Below are positions 16,840 through 24,702 of a stretch of DNA of 64,000 nucleotides, one piece after another. The DNA is taken from assembly GCA_937907605.1 (NCBI GenBank), contig CALCYI010000073.1:1-64000 (forward strand). The letters are read 5' to 3'. This DNA comes from an uncultured Clostridia bacterium (GTDB lineage Bacteria > Bacillota > Clostridia > Oscillospirales > Acutalibacteraceae). The number at the start of each line of letters is the position of its first letter. Positions within the stretch are counted from its first letter, which is position 1. A program made the translations under genes and the position numbers. A model generated the notes under the pieces. That model was given only the letters and a program-made list of their open reading frames with translations. It was not told the origin of the DNA and did not search any database.

Positions 16840-18147
16840 ATGCAAATAAATAATTATTGGGTTAAAAATCCCAACACCAATCGTCTTGAGTTTGATTATG
16901 ACGTCTGCTTACAGGACATAAAGAAACATACTAATTTAACCATAATTGACGGGGTTGTCAATTTTTATGAAAACGGTGTTTACAAACGCTTTAGCAAAGC
17001 TGCGTTTGAGAGCGTTCTGTATACCTTCATACCAGATAACCCGAAACTGCGGAAGGAAATGCACGAGCAGATTTGTTCTTATTTAAGTTATGCAAAAGCT
17101 CATGACAAGCTTCCTTTTGCCGAAAGCAGCAATAGGTTCATTGCCTTCAAAAACGGCGTGCTTGACTTAGAAACTCATGAGCTGCTGGGGTTCAGTAAGG
17201 ATTATCATGTTGGCAATAAACTGCCTGTGAATTACAACCCAGACGCTGATGTTAGTTTTGTTACAAAGGCTCTGTCAACATGGGCAAACCACAATGAAAA
17301 AGCAGAGCTTCTCCTTCAGGAGATCTTAGGATCTGTTATCACAAACAACTGCAACCTGCAGAAAAGCTTTATCTTGGTGGGGAAGCCCGATAGCGGCAAA
17401 TCTGCTTTTTTGGAAGCAATTCAATTGCTTGTGGGTTCAGACAATTACTCTAATCTCCAAATTTCTGATTTCAAAAAAGAAACCTATCTTGCTGAACTTT
17501 ATGACAAATTAGTCAATTGTGGGGATGATATTGACAGTATCACGCTAAAAAACACGGGTCTGTTTAAAAGGCTCGTATCACACAACAAGGTCATTGCAAA
17601 ACAGCTATATGACCAACCGTTTTCATTTGAGCCGAAAGCGACCTTGGTGTTTGCGGCAAATGTTTTACCAAACATTGTTGATAAAGGCGGTGACATTCGT
17701 AAACGTTTGGTGGTGGTATCTTTTGAAAACAGTTTACAAAACAAAAGCAGCGATCGCGTTAACAACTTTATGGCGCAAATGAATACACAAGAAAACCTTG
17801 AAGCACTTGCTCTTATGGCAGTCTCAGGCTTACAACGGCTCCGTAATAACGGTTATCAATACACCGCGGTTGATTATGCCGAAGAACTTCTTTCAGAGGA
17901 AGACGAAGATCCTACGCTGTTTTACTTAAGAAACATTGTAACGGAGTCGGACCTGATAAATAAACCAGTGGCTGATGCTTACAAAGCATATCTGGATTGG
18001 GCAAAAAAAGAAGCAGAAGTACCTGTCGCCTCAAGAACATTCGGCTCATATGTGAAGCGTGAATATGGGCTGATAAGTCAAACTAAGAGTTATTGTAAAA
18101 GCTCTACGAGAAAGCCAGTTCCGACTAGAATTTATCAAAAACGATAA
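16840..18147 (+). CDS. SF3 helicase (phage/plasmid P4 primase family, D5-like)
   Basis: The 435-residue protein has a D5_N-type region followed by a superfamily 3 helicase: Walker A GKPDSGKSAF near residue 181, Walker B-like LVNCGDDI near 225, and the sensor region DKGGDIRKRLVVVSF near 285-300. The N-terminal primase domain of the full P4 family is missing, so it is a helicase-only version. With the winged-helix protein and the iterons upstream it forms the element's replication module. It may drive replication of the excised circle. Confidence 0.88.
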   Translation: MQINNYWVKNPNTNRLEFDYDVCLQDIKKHTNLTIIDGVVNFYENGVYKRFSKAAFESVLYTFIPDNPKLRKEMHEQICSYLSYAKAHDKLPFAESSNRFIAFKNGVLDLETHELLGFSKDYHVGNKLPVNYNPDADVSFVTKALSTWANHNEKAELLLQEILGSVITNNCNLQKSFILVGKPDSGKSAFLEAIQLLVGSDNYSNLQISDFKKETYLAELYDKLVNCGDDIDSITLKNTGLFKRLVSHNKVIAKQLYDQPFSFEPKATLVFAANVLPNIVDKGGDIRKRLVVVSFENSLQNKSSDRVNNFMAQMNTQENLEALALMAVSGLQRLRNNGYQYTAVDYAEELLSEEDEDPTLFYLRNIVTESDLINKPVADAYKAYLDWAKKEAEVPVASRTFGSYVKREYGLISQTKSYCKSSTRKPVPTRIYQKR

Positions 18148-18224
18148 AAATATACAATTGAAAGGGGAATTTCTTAATTTTAAAATGCTGAATTTACAGG
18201 AACTTACCAGCATAAAAAAATAAG

Positions 18225-18318
18225 TTTCTACTTTTAATAAATCATTAAAGTAGAAATGAACTCTGATGAGGAGGAAAAAATCACAGTTCTTTTCTCAGAA
18301 AGGAAAAGAAAAACATGA
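18225..18318 (+). promoter_or_regulatory. Hairpin and 20-codon leader frame before excisionase
   Basis: TTTCTACTTTTAAT (18225-18238) pairs with ATTAAAGTAGAAA (18244-18256). An ATG at the hairpin's end (18256) opens a 20-codon frame (MNSDEEEKITVLFSERKRKT) whose TGA overlaps the excisionase ATG as ATGA. This could couple excisionase translation to a leader peptide. No good ribosome site precedes the leader ATG. Confidence 0.35.
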
Positions 18319-18590
18319 TTGCTAATGCAAACAATGATTTAAAGCAAAAAATAAAGGATGATTTACTTCGTTATAACGAAGGAAGAGGCATAATGACAAT
18401 TAAAGAAGTTGCAGATTATTATAAAATGAAACCAGAAAGGGTTTCAAAAGCGCTCGAACCATACCCGTATTATGAAGGTCGAGCTCATAGATATTATGTT
18501 TTTGATATTGCTGAAGCAATGTGCTCAGAGCTTAGTACGAAAAATAATAAAAACCAATATTTAGATACCGAGTTAAGAAAGGCAGTATAA
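18315..18590 (+). CDS. Excisionase-like HTH protein
   Basis: The 91-residue protein has a MerR/excisionase-type helix-turn-helix (MTIKEVADYYKMKPERVSKAL, shown here in parts: MTIKEVADYY then KMKPERV) around residues 27-50. It lies 2 bases upstream of the integrase, the normal place for a recombination directionality factor. Inference: it promotes excision and may repress the integrase. Confidence 0.75.
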   Translation: MIANANNDLKQKIKDDLLRYNEGRGIMTIKEVADYYKMKPERVSKALEPYPYYEGRAHRYYVFDIAEAMCSELSTKNNKNQYLDTELRKAV

Positions 18591-18592
18591 TT

Positions 18593-19828
18593 ATGGCAAG
18601 ATATAACGAATTTGAGTTTTTAAAGAGAGAATTGCAAGATCGCATCAGTTCAGGAGCAATTAAACATAATGAAAAAGGCATCTATAAAGTCGGATACACA
18701 TTTTCTGACTGTAAAGACCGAATTTTTGCCAGGGGAAATGATGCGGACTCTTTAGCCCAAAATTTACTAAAAAACAAAAACAATAGAGTAGCAGCAAAGC
18801 AAAAAGAAGAAATACTTGACAGACGATTTGATAAAATAGCAATCGACTGGTATGAAACAGAGATTAAAGGCCGCGGTTTAGGAAAAAACAACATTAAAAA
18901 TTATAAATCTTTATTAAACAAACACATAATTAGTCAATTCGGATTTAGAGACGCATCTGAGATCATGCATTCCGAATTACAACAATATTTAAACAGTTTA
19001 GGTAAACAGTACGGTCAGGATCATGTTAGAAAAGTAAAAAATTGTTTACATAATATTTTTTTATATGCTCAATCAAATGAACTGATCGACAGAATTCCTT
19101 CTTTTAACCTAAAAATGCCAAATTGTCAGAAATTTGAGCAAAACAAAAAAGATCCCGTAACCATTGTTGATGGACTTCCACTTGCTCTAAAAATTTCCAG
19201 TACTGATATTCAAATGAAAACAATTCTTATGATTTTCTTTGTATATGGAATTAGGACTGTAGAATTAGTTAGCTTAAAATGGAACAATATCAATTTTATG
19301 GAAAAATATATTCACATCACTCATAGTAAGTATACTGACGCAATCACGACAAAGGATAAGAACTCGGTAACTAGATATCTTCCTCTTTGTGACACAGTTG
19401 CGAATGCTTTGAAAGAATTGAAGGAAAGCAATATGCCCTTAAATAATGATGATGAATATATATTCAGAACCAGAAAAAGCAATAAACCTATTACTACAAA
19501 AGCTTTAGATAATTATTTTGTAACTTTAATGCGGAATATGGATATATATAACGGCGCAACACTTTATAATAACAAGATTATAGAGTCAACAAACATTAGA
19601 GCGTTTACTCCTTATGCTTTCAGAAAGAGAGTAACTACAAAATTAGACTCTATGAATTTCAATGATGCTATTACGCAACAGTTTATTGGCCATAAGCCAA
19701 AGAGTGTAAAAGATAAGCATTATTCTTGTATGACTTTTGAAAAAGACCTTAGACCACAATATAAAAGATATATGAAACGAGCGGAAGAAGATTTATTGTC
19801 TGCAATAAAAACAAGTGAATATCTATAA
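18593..19828 (+). CDS. Tyrosine site-specific integrase of element 1
   Basis: The 411-residue phage-type integrase has an N-terminal arm-binding region, a core-binding domain (~80-180) and a catalytic domain with YGIRTVELVSLKW (box I Arg), YAFRKRVTT (in the place of HxxR, with Tyr for His) and IGHKPKSVKDKHYS, ending with the nucleophile region about 30 residues before the C-terminus. It lies about 1.5 kb from the right att copy, and it is the likely enzyme for integration into tRNA-Tyr. Confidence 0.92.
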   Translation: MARYNEFEFLKRELQDRISSGAIKHNEKGIYKVGYTFSDCKDRIFARGNDADSLAQNLLKNKNNRVAAKQKEEILDRRFDKIAIDWYETEIKGRGLGKNNIKNYKSLLNKHIISQFGFRDASEIMHSELQQYLNSLGKQYGQDHVRKVKNCLHNIFLYAQSNELIDRIPSFNLKMPNCQKFEQNKKDPVTIVDGLPLALKISSTDIQMKTILMIFFVYGIRTVELVSLKWNNINFMEKYIHITHSKYTDAITTKDKNSVTRYLPLCDTVANALKELKESNMPLNNDDEYIFRTRKSNKPITTKALDNYFVTLMRNMDIYNGATLYNNKIIESTNIRAFTPYAFRKRVTTKLDSMNFNDAITQQFIGHKPKSVKDKHYSCMTFEKDLRPQYKRYMKRAEEDLLSAIKTSEYL

Positions 19829-19849
19829 ACGAATAATCAATAATATTTC

Positions 19850-19889
19850 AGAAACATCCAACCTCCTGTGAGTTTGGATGTTTCTTTTA
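19850..19889. terminator. Terminator after integrase
   Basis: A 12 bp perfect stem AGAAACATCCAA/TTGGATGTTTCT with an 12-base loop, then TTTTAG. Confidence 0.8.
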
Positions 19890-19898
19890 GAAAAAGCC

Positions 19899-19954
19899 TT
19901 GACATTATACCACCACAGACGTATAATAATGGTGTAGTACTTCCACAGACGTAT
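19899..19954 (+). promoter_or_regulatory. Promoter with two operator-like repeats of the DUF3990 pair
   Basis: TTGACA (19899-19904) and TATAAT (19922-19927) are 17 bases apart, a consensus promoter. CCACAGACGTAT occurs at 19913-19924, between and overlapping the -10, and again at 19943-19954, exactly 30 bases later (about three helical turns). This fits autorepression by the HTH protein of the operon. Confidence 0.75.
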
Positions 19955-19973
19955 TGTGATAAGGAGGATTATA

Positions 19974-20651
19974 ATGAGTAAACTAATATTATATCATGGT
20001 TCACCCGAAATCATAGATAAGCCTCTATTTGAAAAGGGCAAAGAATATAATGACTACGGCAAAGGTTTTTACTGCACAGAACACATTGAACTCGCCAAGG
20101 AATGGGCGTGTACAGAGGGAATTGATGGTTATGCTAATCGCTACGAAATCAAAACCGACGGATTGAAAATCTTAAATCTATCATCTGATGAGTTCACTGT
20201 TTTAAACTGGCTTGCAATACTTTTACTTCACAGAAAGCCAAAGTTGAACACCCCTGTTTCTGTACAGGGTAGAAAATACCTAATCGAAAACTTTGTTCCT
20301 GATTTTGAAAGCAGTGATTTGATTATCGGATATCGAGCAGATGACTCATATTTTTCTTTTGCCCGCTCATTTGTAAACAATGAAATATCACTTCGCCAGC
20401 TTTCTTATGCAATGAAACTTGGAAAACTCGGTGAACAAATAGTACTGAAATCAAAAACTGCATTTGACAGAATTAAGTTTCTTGACTATACGGTTGCTGA
20501 CAACGCCGTTTATTATGCAAAAAGGAAAGCCAGGGACGAGGAAGCAAAGGAAGCATACAGAAAAGAACTTGAGTCCGACGATATTAACGGAATATATATG
20601 AGGGATATTCTAAGAGAGGAAATGAAGCCTGATGACATACGCTTACGATGA
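19974..20651 (+). CDS. DUF3990 protein, ADP-ribosyltransferase-like putative toxin
   Basis: The 225-residue protein begins LILYHGSPEIIDKPLF and has DYGKGFYCTEHIELAKEWA near residues 33-51, the signature of DUF3990, a family related to ADP-ribosyltransferase folds. AAGGAGG is 6 bases before the ATG. It overlaps the following HTH gene by 20 bases. The two-gene layout with autoregulatory-looking promoter resembles a toxin-antitoxin unit, which would stabilise the element; that is inference. Confidence 0.82.
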   Translation: MSKLILYHGSPEIIDKPLFEKGKEYNDYGKGFYCTEHIELAKEWACTEGIDGYANRYEIKTDGLKILNLSSDEFTVLNWLAILLLHRKPKLNTPVSVQGRKYLIENFVPDFESSDLIIGYRADDSYFSFARSFVNNEISLRQLSYAMKLGKLGEQIVLKSKTAFDRIKFLDYTVADNAVYYAKRKARDEEAKEAYRKELESDDINGIYMRDILREEMKPDDIRLR

Positions 20652-21267
20652 AGAATACCTTAACGATGCAATGAAAAATCTTGGCGAAGCATTTGATTAT
20701 GCAGTTAACGCCTGCAACATTGATATTACCGCTTTTGCAGACTTATTTATTTCAAGCGGAATTGCGGATTATTTTGGTAACGGTCACCCAAAATATGTTT
20801 CGGGCTTGTCAGGCACAGAGCTTGTTATGGAAGTAGCGGAAAAGGTCAAGCTTCACATAGACTTTGCTGAGCCTCGCCCTGATTACGACTATTCAATTGA
20901 ATACTGGTGCGGCTGGATACTTGCCTATTATCAGTGGAAATCAAATAAAAGATTTCGTGACATATTATCAAAACTTTCAATAGAAGAAATTCGCAAGTTA
21001 TACCACCCACTCCACGAAGCGTCTGAGGAAAAATTCGTTGACATTGCTGATGAAATAATCCGAAACAAAACTTTTGGAACAAGGCTTCAAAAGCAAAGAA
21101 AACTCTGCGGATATTCGCAAAAGGAGCTTTCACAAAAAGCAGGAGTTAACCTCCGAACCTTACAGCAATATGAGGTGGGTACAAAGGAATTAAATAAGGC
21201 ATCTATATCATCCGTTATGTCGTTGGCAAGCGCTTTGGGCTGTAAGGTTGAAGATATTTTAGATTAA
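20632..21267 (+). CDS. HTH (XRE) protein with N-terminal domain, putative antitoxin
   Basis: The 211-residue protein has an unassigned N-terminal domain (~1-135, with YWCGWILAYYQWKSNKRF) and a C-terminal Cro/CI helix-turn-helix (LQKQRKLCGYSQKELSQKAG, residues ~150-210). It overlaps the DUF3990 gene and is the last gene before the right end of the element. Likely the antitoxin and autorepressor of the pair. Confidence 0.78.
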   Translation: MTYAYDEEYLNDAMKNLGEAFDYAVNACNIDITAFADLFISSGIADYFGNGHPKYVSGLSGTELVMEVAEKVKLHIDFAEPRPDYDYSIEYWCGWILAYYQWKSNKRFRDILSKLSIEEIRKLYHPLHEASEEKFVDIADEIIRNKTFGTRLQKQRKLCGYSQKELSQKAGVNLRTLQQYEVGTKELNKASISSVMSLASALGCKVEDILD

Positions 21268-21273
21268 TGTTTT

Positions 21274-21290
21274 GTGGCAAAAGTGTGGCA
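21274..21290 (+). repeat. Third copy of the end repeat GTGGCAAAAGTGTGGCA
   Basis: Identical to the copy at 184-200 near the opposite end of the element, in the same orientation. Probably an integrase arm-binding site. Confidence 0.6.
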
Positions 21291-21350
21291 CTGTTGGCGT
21301 GAAATCTCTGAAACCAAGCTATATCAACGAATTCAAGGTGTGTTGTATCA

Positions 21351-21405
21351 GACTGTAAATCTGACGTCAACGACTTCGGTGGTTCGAATCCACCTCTGCC
21401 CACCA
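21351..21405 (+). repeat. Right attachment site of element 1 (tRNA-Tyr 3' end duplicate)
   Basis: All 55 bases equal positions 1-55; the match ends at the CCA. The bases upstream (21291-21350) do not form a tRNA 5' half, so this is a duplicate end and not a second tRNA gene. The element between the copies is 21,350 bp. Confidence 0.92.
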
Positions 21406-21407
21406 AA

Positions 21408-21490
21408 AACAGCCTTTACGATATACATCGTGAAGGCTGTTGCTTTTATGCCGCTTTTTGGCTCTATTGCTCGCTTTGCGGGCTTTTTTT
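21408..21490 (+). terminator. Original terminator of tRNA-Tyr and a second hairpin
   Basis: A 15 bp stem AACAGCCTTTACGAT (one G-U pair) with loop ATAC and TTTT follows the duplicated tRNA end. A second hairpin GCTCGC-TTT-GCGGGC with seven T's lies at 21469-21490. The first is presumably the chromosome's own tRNA terminator, displaced by the element. Confidence 0.75.
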
Positions 21491-21588
21491 ATTTTTTAAA
21501 ATTTCGTTTTCAGGCCTTTTGCGGCCTTCTCAAATGCCTTTCCAGACGCCAAAATTGTCGGAAAATTGTCGGAAGGCATTTTTGAGCA

Positions 21589-22017
21589 TTACAGATAATC
21601 ATAGCGATTTATAACAAAATCAACCACATAATCCTTTCTCACGTCGATATCAATGCTGTCTGCGATTTGCTGTACCGTCTCCCTATCGAGAGCTGGCTTT
21701 TCAAAAACAATATCGTTTTCTTTTAAAAAATCCTGCCAAAGTGTAATCAGGATATCCATATCCCGTACGGTCGTACAGGTGTAACCTCTTGAAATCAAGG
21801 CAATGTTGTTGTCATAGTTTGGTGCGAGCTTAACAATTTCTCCAGTTGCTGCGTCACGAAGTACACCGTAGTTGTTAGTGTGCCTATCCATATTGAAGCA
21901 CAGCGTATCCATAAATAACAGCTTTACAAAATTGCCATTGGTTATTTGGTTATTTGACCACTCTGTCCAAACTTCTGGACACAGAACGCCTGTTCTATTT
22001 ACTTTAATGTTACACAA
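21589..22017 (-). pseudogene. Truncated HipA/CtkA-like kinase, C-terminal fragment
   Basis: The frame holds the C-terminal half of a HipA-type kinase fold: FNMDRHTNNYGVLRD (catalytic D-x-x-x-N type loop) and KLAPNYDNNIALI (metal-binding Asp). The nucleotide-binding N-terminal part is absent; homology stops at the ATG near 22017, where the SWIM-finger gene begins on the other strand. So it is a remnant, probably inactive. Confidence 0.7.
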
Positions 22018-22055
22018 TGATACGATGGGGGCAGAAAGGCACGGAGGTGTTAGTT

Positions 22056-22844
22056 ATGAAAAAGATAGGATTTAATATTAATCCAGAAACCACTGAAATT
22101 GCTACAGTTAAAACATATACCCAGGTTATTGAAGAACCCAAGCTCTCTGTAGTTACTGTTCGTTTTGAGGACGGCAGAGAATATCCGTATCTTAATGATA
22201 AGTTTAACCTAAACATTGGTGATAAAGTATTTGTTGACGGAAAACTGAAAGGCAGGCTCGGCATTGTTATTGCAGTTACCACAAAGTTTAAAGTAAGTCT
22301 TATATACTACAAATATGTGATAGCGAAAGCTGATTTCAATTTTCACGGTTCATTTAAGCCGGTTGCAAACTTTGTAGTATCAAGAGACAACGAAATCATT
22401 CCGTTTGAGCAATTGGAGACGTGGATACCTCCCATTGATCCAGATGAGGAAGAGGAGAAGTTTGTCTGTGGAGATGGATATGTAATCAACCTTGAAGATA
22501 TTGAGTCCGCCGAGGGCTTTAATTATGATATTGCAGACAATGCGGTTGAGCTTCTTACGGAAGGCTGTATAAAGTTTATATCCGTTGTCAATGGCGTAGG
22601 TCGTGCTTTAATAAAAAATAGGCGCGTTAATATTGTTGACTTCAAACTCGAAGGCAACAATATGACTGATATATACTGTGGTTGTATCTCACCTGACCTT
22701 TGCAAGCATATTCTTGCAGTAGCAATAGGAACAAAAAAGATTATTGATACTCTAAAAATCGGCGAGAAGGAAAGCTTTACTGCAATTGAAACAAACCTCT
22801 TTTCCACTGCAACAAATAATACCGAAACTATTATTGTTGTATAA
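22056..22844 (+). CDS. Unknown protein with SWIM-type zinc finger
   Basis: The 262-residue protein has an N-terminal SH3-like beta domain (GDKVFVDGKLKGRLGIVIAV near residue 55) and a C-terminal IYCGCISPDLCKHILAV, matching the SWIM pattern CxC(n)CxH. SWIM fingers bind DNA or protein in helicases, transposases and recombination factors; here it is alone. GGAGG lies 8 bases before the ATG at 22056. Next to the HipA remnant and element 1, it is likely part of accessory DNA. Confidence 0.65.
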   Translation: MKKIGFNINPETTEIATVKTYTQVIEEPKLSVVTVRFEDGREYPYLNDKFNLNIGDKVFVDGKLKGRLGIVIAVTTKFKVSLIYYKYVIAKADFNFHGSFKPVANFVVSRDNEIIPFEQLETWIPPIDPDEEEEKFVCGDGYVINLEDIESAEGFNYDIADNAVELLTEGCIKFISVVNGVGRALIKNRRVNIVDFKLEGNNMTDIYCGCISPDLCKHILAVAIGTKKIIDTLKIGEKESFTAIETNLFSTATNNTETIIVV

Positions 22845-22908
22845 AGGTGATGATAAGTTTATATTGAAAGCAATATTTTGGGTAATGTATCCACCGAGTC
22901 AAGCTGCG

Positions 22909-22940
22909 CAGCTATGAGGAGGCAAGCCTCCTCATAGCTG
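22909..22940. repeat. Perfect 15 bp inverted repeat
   Basis: CAGCTATGAGGAGGC, two A's, then its exact complement. ATGTAT (22885-22890) and ATACAT (22942-22947) add an outer pair. There is no T run on either side, so it is not a standard terminator. It lies in the 260-base gene-free gap 22845-23104. Confidence 0.6.
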
Positions 22941-22969
22941 AATACATCCATTTCTACAACAATTACAGA

Positions 22970-23015
22970 ATTCAAACAAAAACAAAACTGACACCCTTGG
23001 AACAAAGATGTCAGT
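22970..23015 (-). terminator. Terminator of the CooT/CooC operon
   Basis: On the minus strand, ACTGACA and TGTCAGT (plus-strand 22987-22993 and 23009-23015) form a stem followed by TTTGTTTTTGTTTG, about 90 bases after the last gene of the operon. Confidence 0.7.
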
Positions 23016-23104
23016 TCGTTGCTTAAATCTTAATATTCTACTTCAAGTAGGTTCTTTTGTGCTGTCTGTACAATATGGGGCAGTTCATTACAGCAGGCTG
23101 TTTC

Positions 23105-23818
23105 TTATTTATCGGGGAAGTCTTTATCGTGCAAGGCTTCAACCTCTTCGCAAACATCCTTAAGGCTACAAGAATGGCAGTCCATTTTTACATTCTTCAT
23201 AAGGTGGTCAAGCGCCTTGGTGATTTTTTCCGATTTTTCCATTATTTCGCCTAATCTATCGTATGGAAAATCTGGCGCGGTAACGAAAAGCAGCCGTACC
23301 GCCCTCACCTGCTTTTGCTCCTTATATTTTTCAATAAAGAGCCGTCCGACCTTGGAAAAGTCAAGTCCCTTTTTAAGTCCGCTCTTACTGATACGCGCAA
23401 CCTCACGGTGCGTAAAGGCGGAAATACGCATCATATAACCCTCGGGGTTAAGGTGGTATCTTGTATATTCAATCTTTCTTATTGCCTGGTACAGCGCGTC
23501 ACCGCTCCCCATTTCATTCTCATCGACACGAAGCATCGCGATTCTCGCGAAGGGTGAATCCTCCGTCAAGTCGGGCAGATCGTCGCCGATCAGAAGCACC
23601 TCGTCGCAGGGAACGAGCTCCTCGCTGTCCGTTAGGGCGATACTGCTAAGCGCAGGGAGCGTTCCTCCGCCGAGCTCAAACGCAGTATCATTTTGAAAAA
23701 TAATCTGGTTTTTACCAACGTCCTGCCATACGGGAGAATCCGTAATATTCAGCCTCTTGACAGGGTATTTAAGAAGCAGCTCCGCTACGCCCGTTAAGCA
23801 TTCGTCATACAGCTTCAT
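23105..23818 (-). CDS. Acetyl-CoA synthase beta-like (CdhC/AcsB-related) small protein
   Basis: The 237-residue protein resembles the CO dehydrogenase/acetyl-CoA synthase beta-subunit domain family: FELGGGTLPALSSIAL near residue 47 and a C-terminal metal-binding-type motif MDCHSCSLKDVCEEVEAL. It is far shorter than true AcsB (about 700 residues) and lacks its other domains. Its start overlaps the activase gene (ATGA-type), so they are coupled. In this operon with CooC and CooT it may be a nickel or corrinoid-linked protein; the exact function is unknown, and the family call is from memory of the motif pattern. Confidence 0.6.
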   Translation of the reverse strand: MKLYDECLTGVAELLLKYPVKRLNITDSPVWQDVGKNQIIFQNDTAFELGGGTLPALSSIALTDSEELVPCDEVLLIGDDLPDLTEDSPFARIAMLRVDENEMGSGDALYQAIRKIEYTRYHLNPEGYMMRISAFTHREVARISKSGLKKGLDFSKVGRLFIEKYKEQKQVRAVRLLFVTAPDFPYDRLGEIMEKSEKITKALDHLMKNVKMDCHSCSLKDVCEEVEALHDKDFPDK

Positions 23819-24612
23819 GATGCCGCAAGTCCCTTTTGTCTTGCGTATTCTGCCGCGCCGAGCGCTCCCATAAGCTGTGGGTCAACAGCAAGGTCAACCA
23901 CCTTGATTTTAAGCACCTTTTCGATAGCCTGCTTTAAGCCGTCGTTCTTCGCGCAGCCACCCGTAAGCGTAATGCTGTCCGTTGCGCCAGCCTTCTTCGC
24001 CATTACGAAGCAGCGCTTTGCTACTGAAAGCTGTATACCTGCGGCAATTTCGTCCATTGGCTTACCCTCGCCTACGAGAGATATAACCTCGCTCTCTGCG
24101 AATACGGTACACTGCGCCGTAATCGGAATAGTATTCTTTGCGCTCAGCGACAGCCTTGAAAACTCGGGAAGCGTCATCTCAAACGCACTTGCCATAGCTT
24201 CATAAAACCTTCCCGTGCCTGCTGCGCACTTATCGTTCATCGCAAAGTTCTTAACCGTTCCGTCGGTGTCAATCGCAATACCCTTTACGTCCTGACCGCC
24301 GATGTCAATAATAGCCTTAACACTCGGATTAGTTACATGTACGCCCATTGCATGACAGGAAATCTCGCTTATATTCTCATCGGCAAACGGCACCTTGTTT
24401 CTTCCGTAGCCCGTACCGATAAGATACTCTAAATCCTTCGCGCTGCTGAGCTCGGGCACCTTCGCAACAGCGTCGTTCATCGCAATCTCAGCCGACTGAA
24501 CGGGATTAATCTTACTCCTATTAGTAACGTCGGCAACCATTTTTCCGTTTTCATCCAATATTACTACCTTAGTATAGGTTGAGCCTACGTCACATCCTCC
24601 GAAATACTTCAT
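23815..24612 (-). CDS. 2-hydroxyacyl-CoA dehydratase activase family ATPase
   Basis: The 265-residue ASKHA-fold ATPase has YFGGCDVGSTYTKVVILD at the start (phosphate-1), IDIGGQDVK near residue 105, CAAGTGRFYEAMA with the [4Fe-4S]-binding cysteine near 130, TVFAESEV and the terminal LTGGCAKN adenosine motif. Such activases reduce their partner with electrons from a homodimer-bridging cluster while hydrolysing ATP (HgdC, BcrAD and corrinoid-activating relatives). GGAGG is 7 bases before the chosen ATG at 24612. No dehydratase lies nearby, so the partner is likely the coupled AcsB-like protein; that is inference. Confidence 0.88.
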   Translation of the reverse strand: MKYFGGCDVGSTYTKVVILDENGKMVADVTNRSKINPVQSAEIAMNDAVAKVPELSSAKDLEYLIGTGYGRNKVPFADENISEISCHAMGVHVTNPSVKAIIDIGGQDVKGIAIDTDGTVKNFAMNDKCAAGTGRFYEAMASAFEMTLPEFSRLSLSAKNTIPITAQCTVFAESEVISLVGEGKPMDEIAAGIQLSVAKRCFVMAKKAGATDSITLTGGCAKNDGLKQAIEKVLKIKVVDLAVDPQLMGALGAAEYARQKGLAAS

Positions 24613-24702
24613 CTTTTTTCCTCCGTAAATTACCAAGATTTTTTGTCATCACTAAGACATTCAGAATAATAAAAGGGGCTTCAATCCATTATAAATCGCT
24701 CC

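Noticed and set aside
21351..21405. A second complete tRNA-Tyr gene
   Set aside because: The upstream bases cannot form the 5' half; it is only the duplicated att end.
23217..23649. Plus-strand frames opposite the AcsB-like gene
   Set aside because: Shadows of the minus-strand coding sequence with no start signals.
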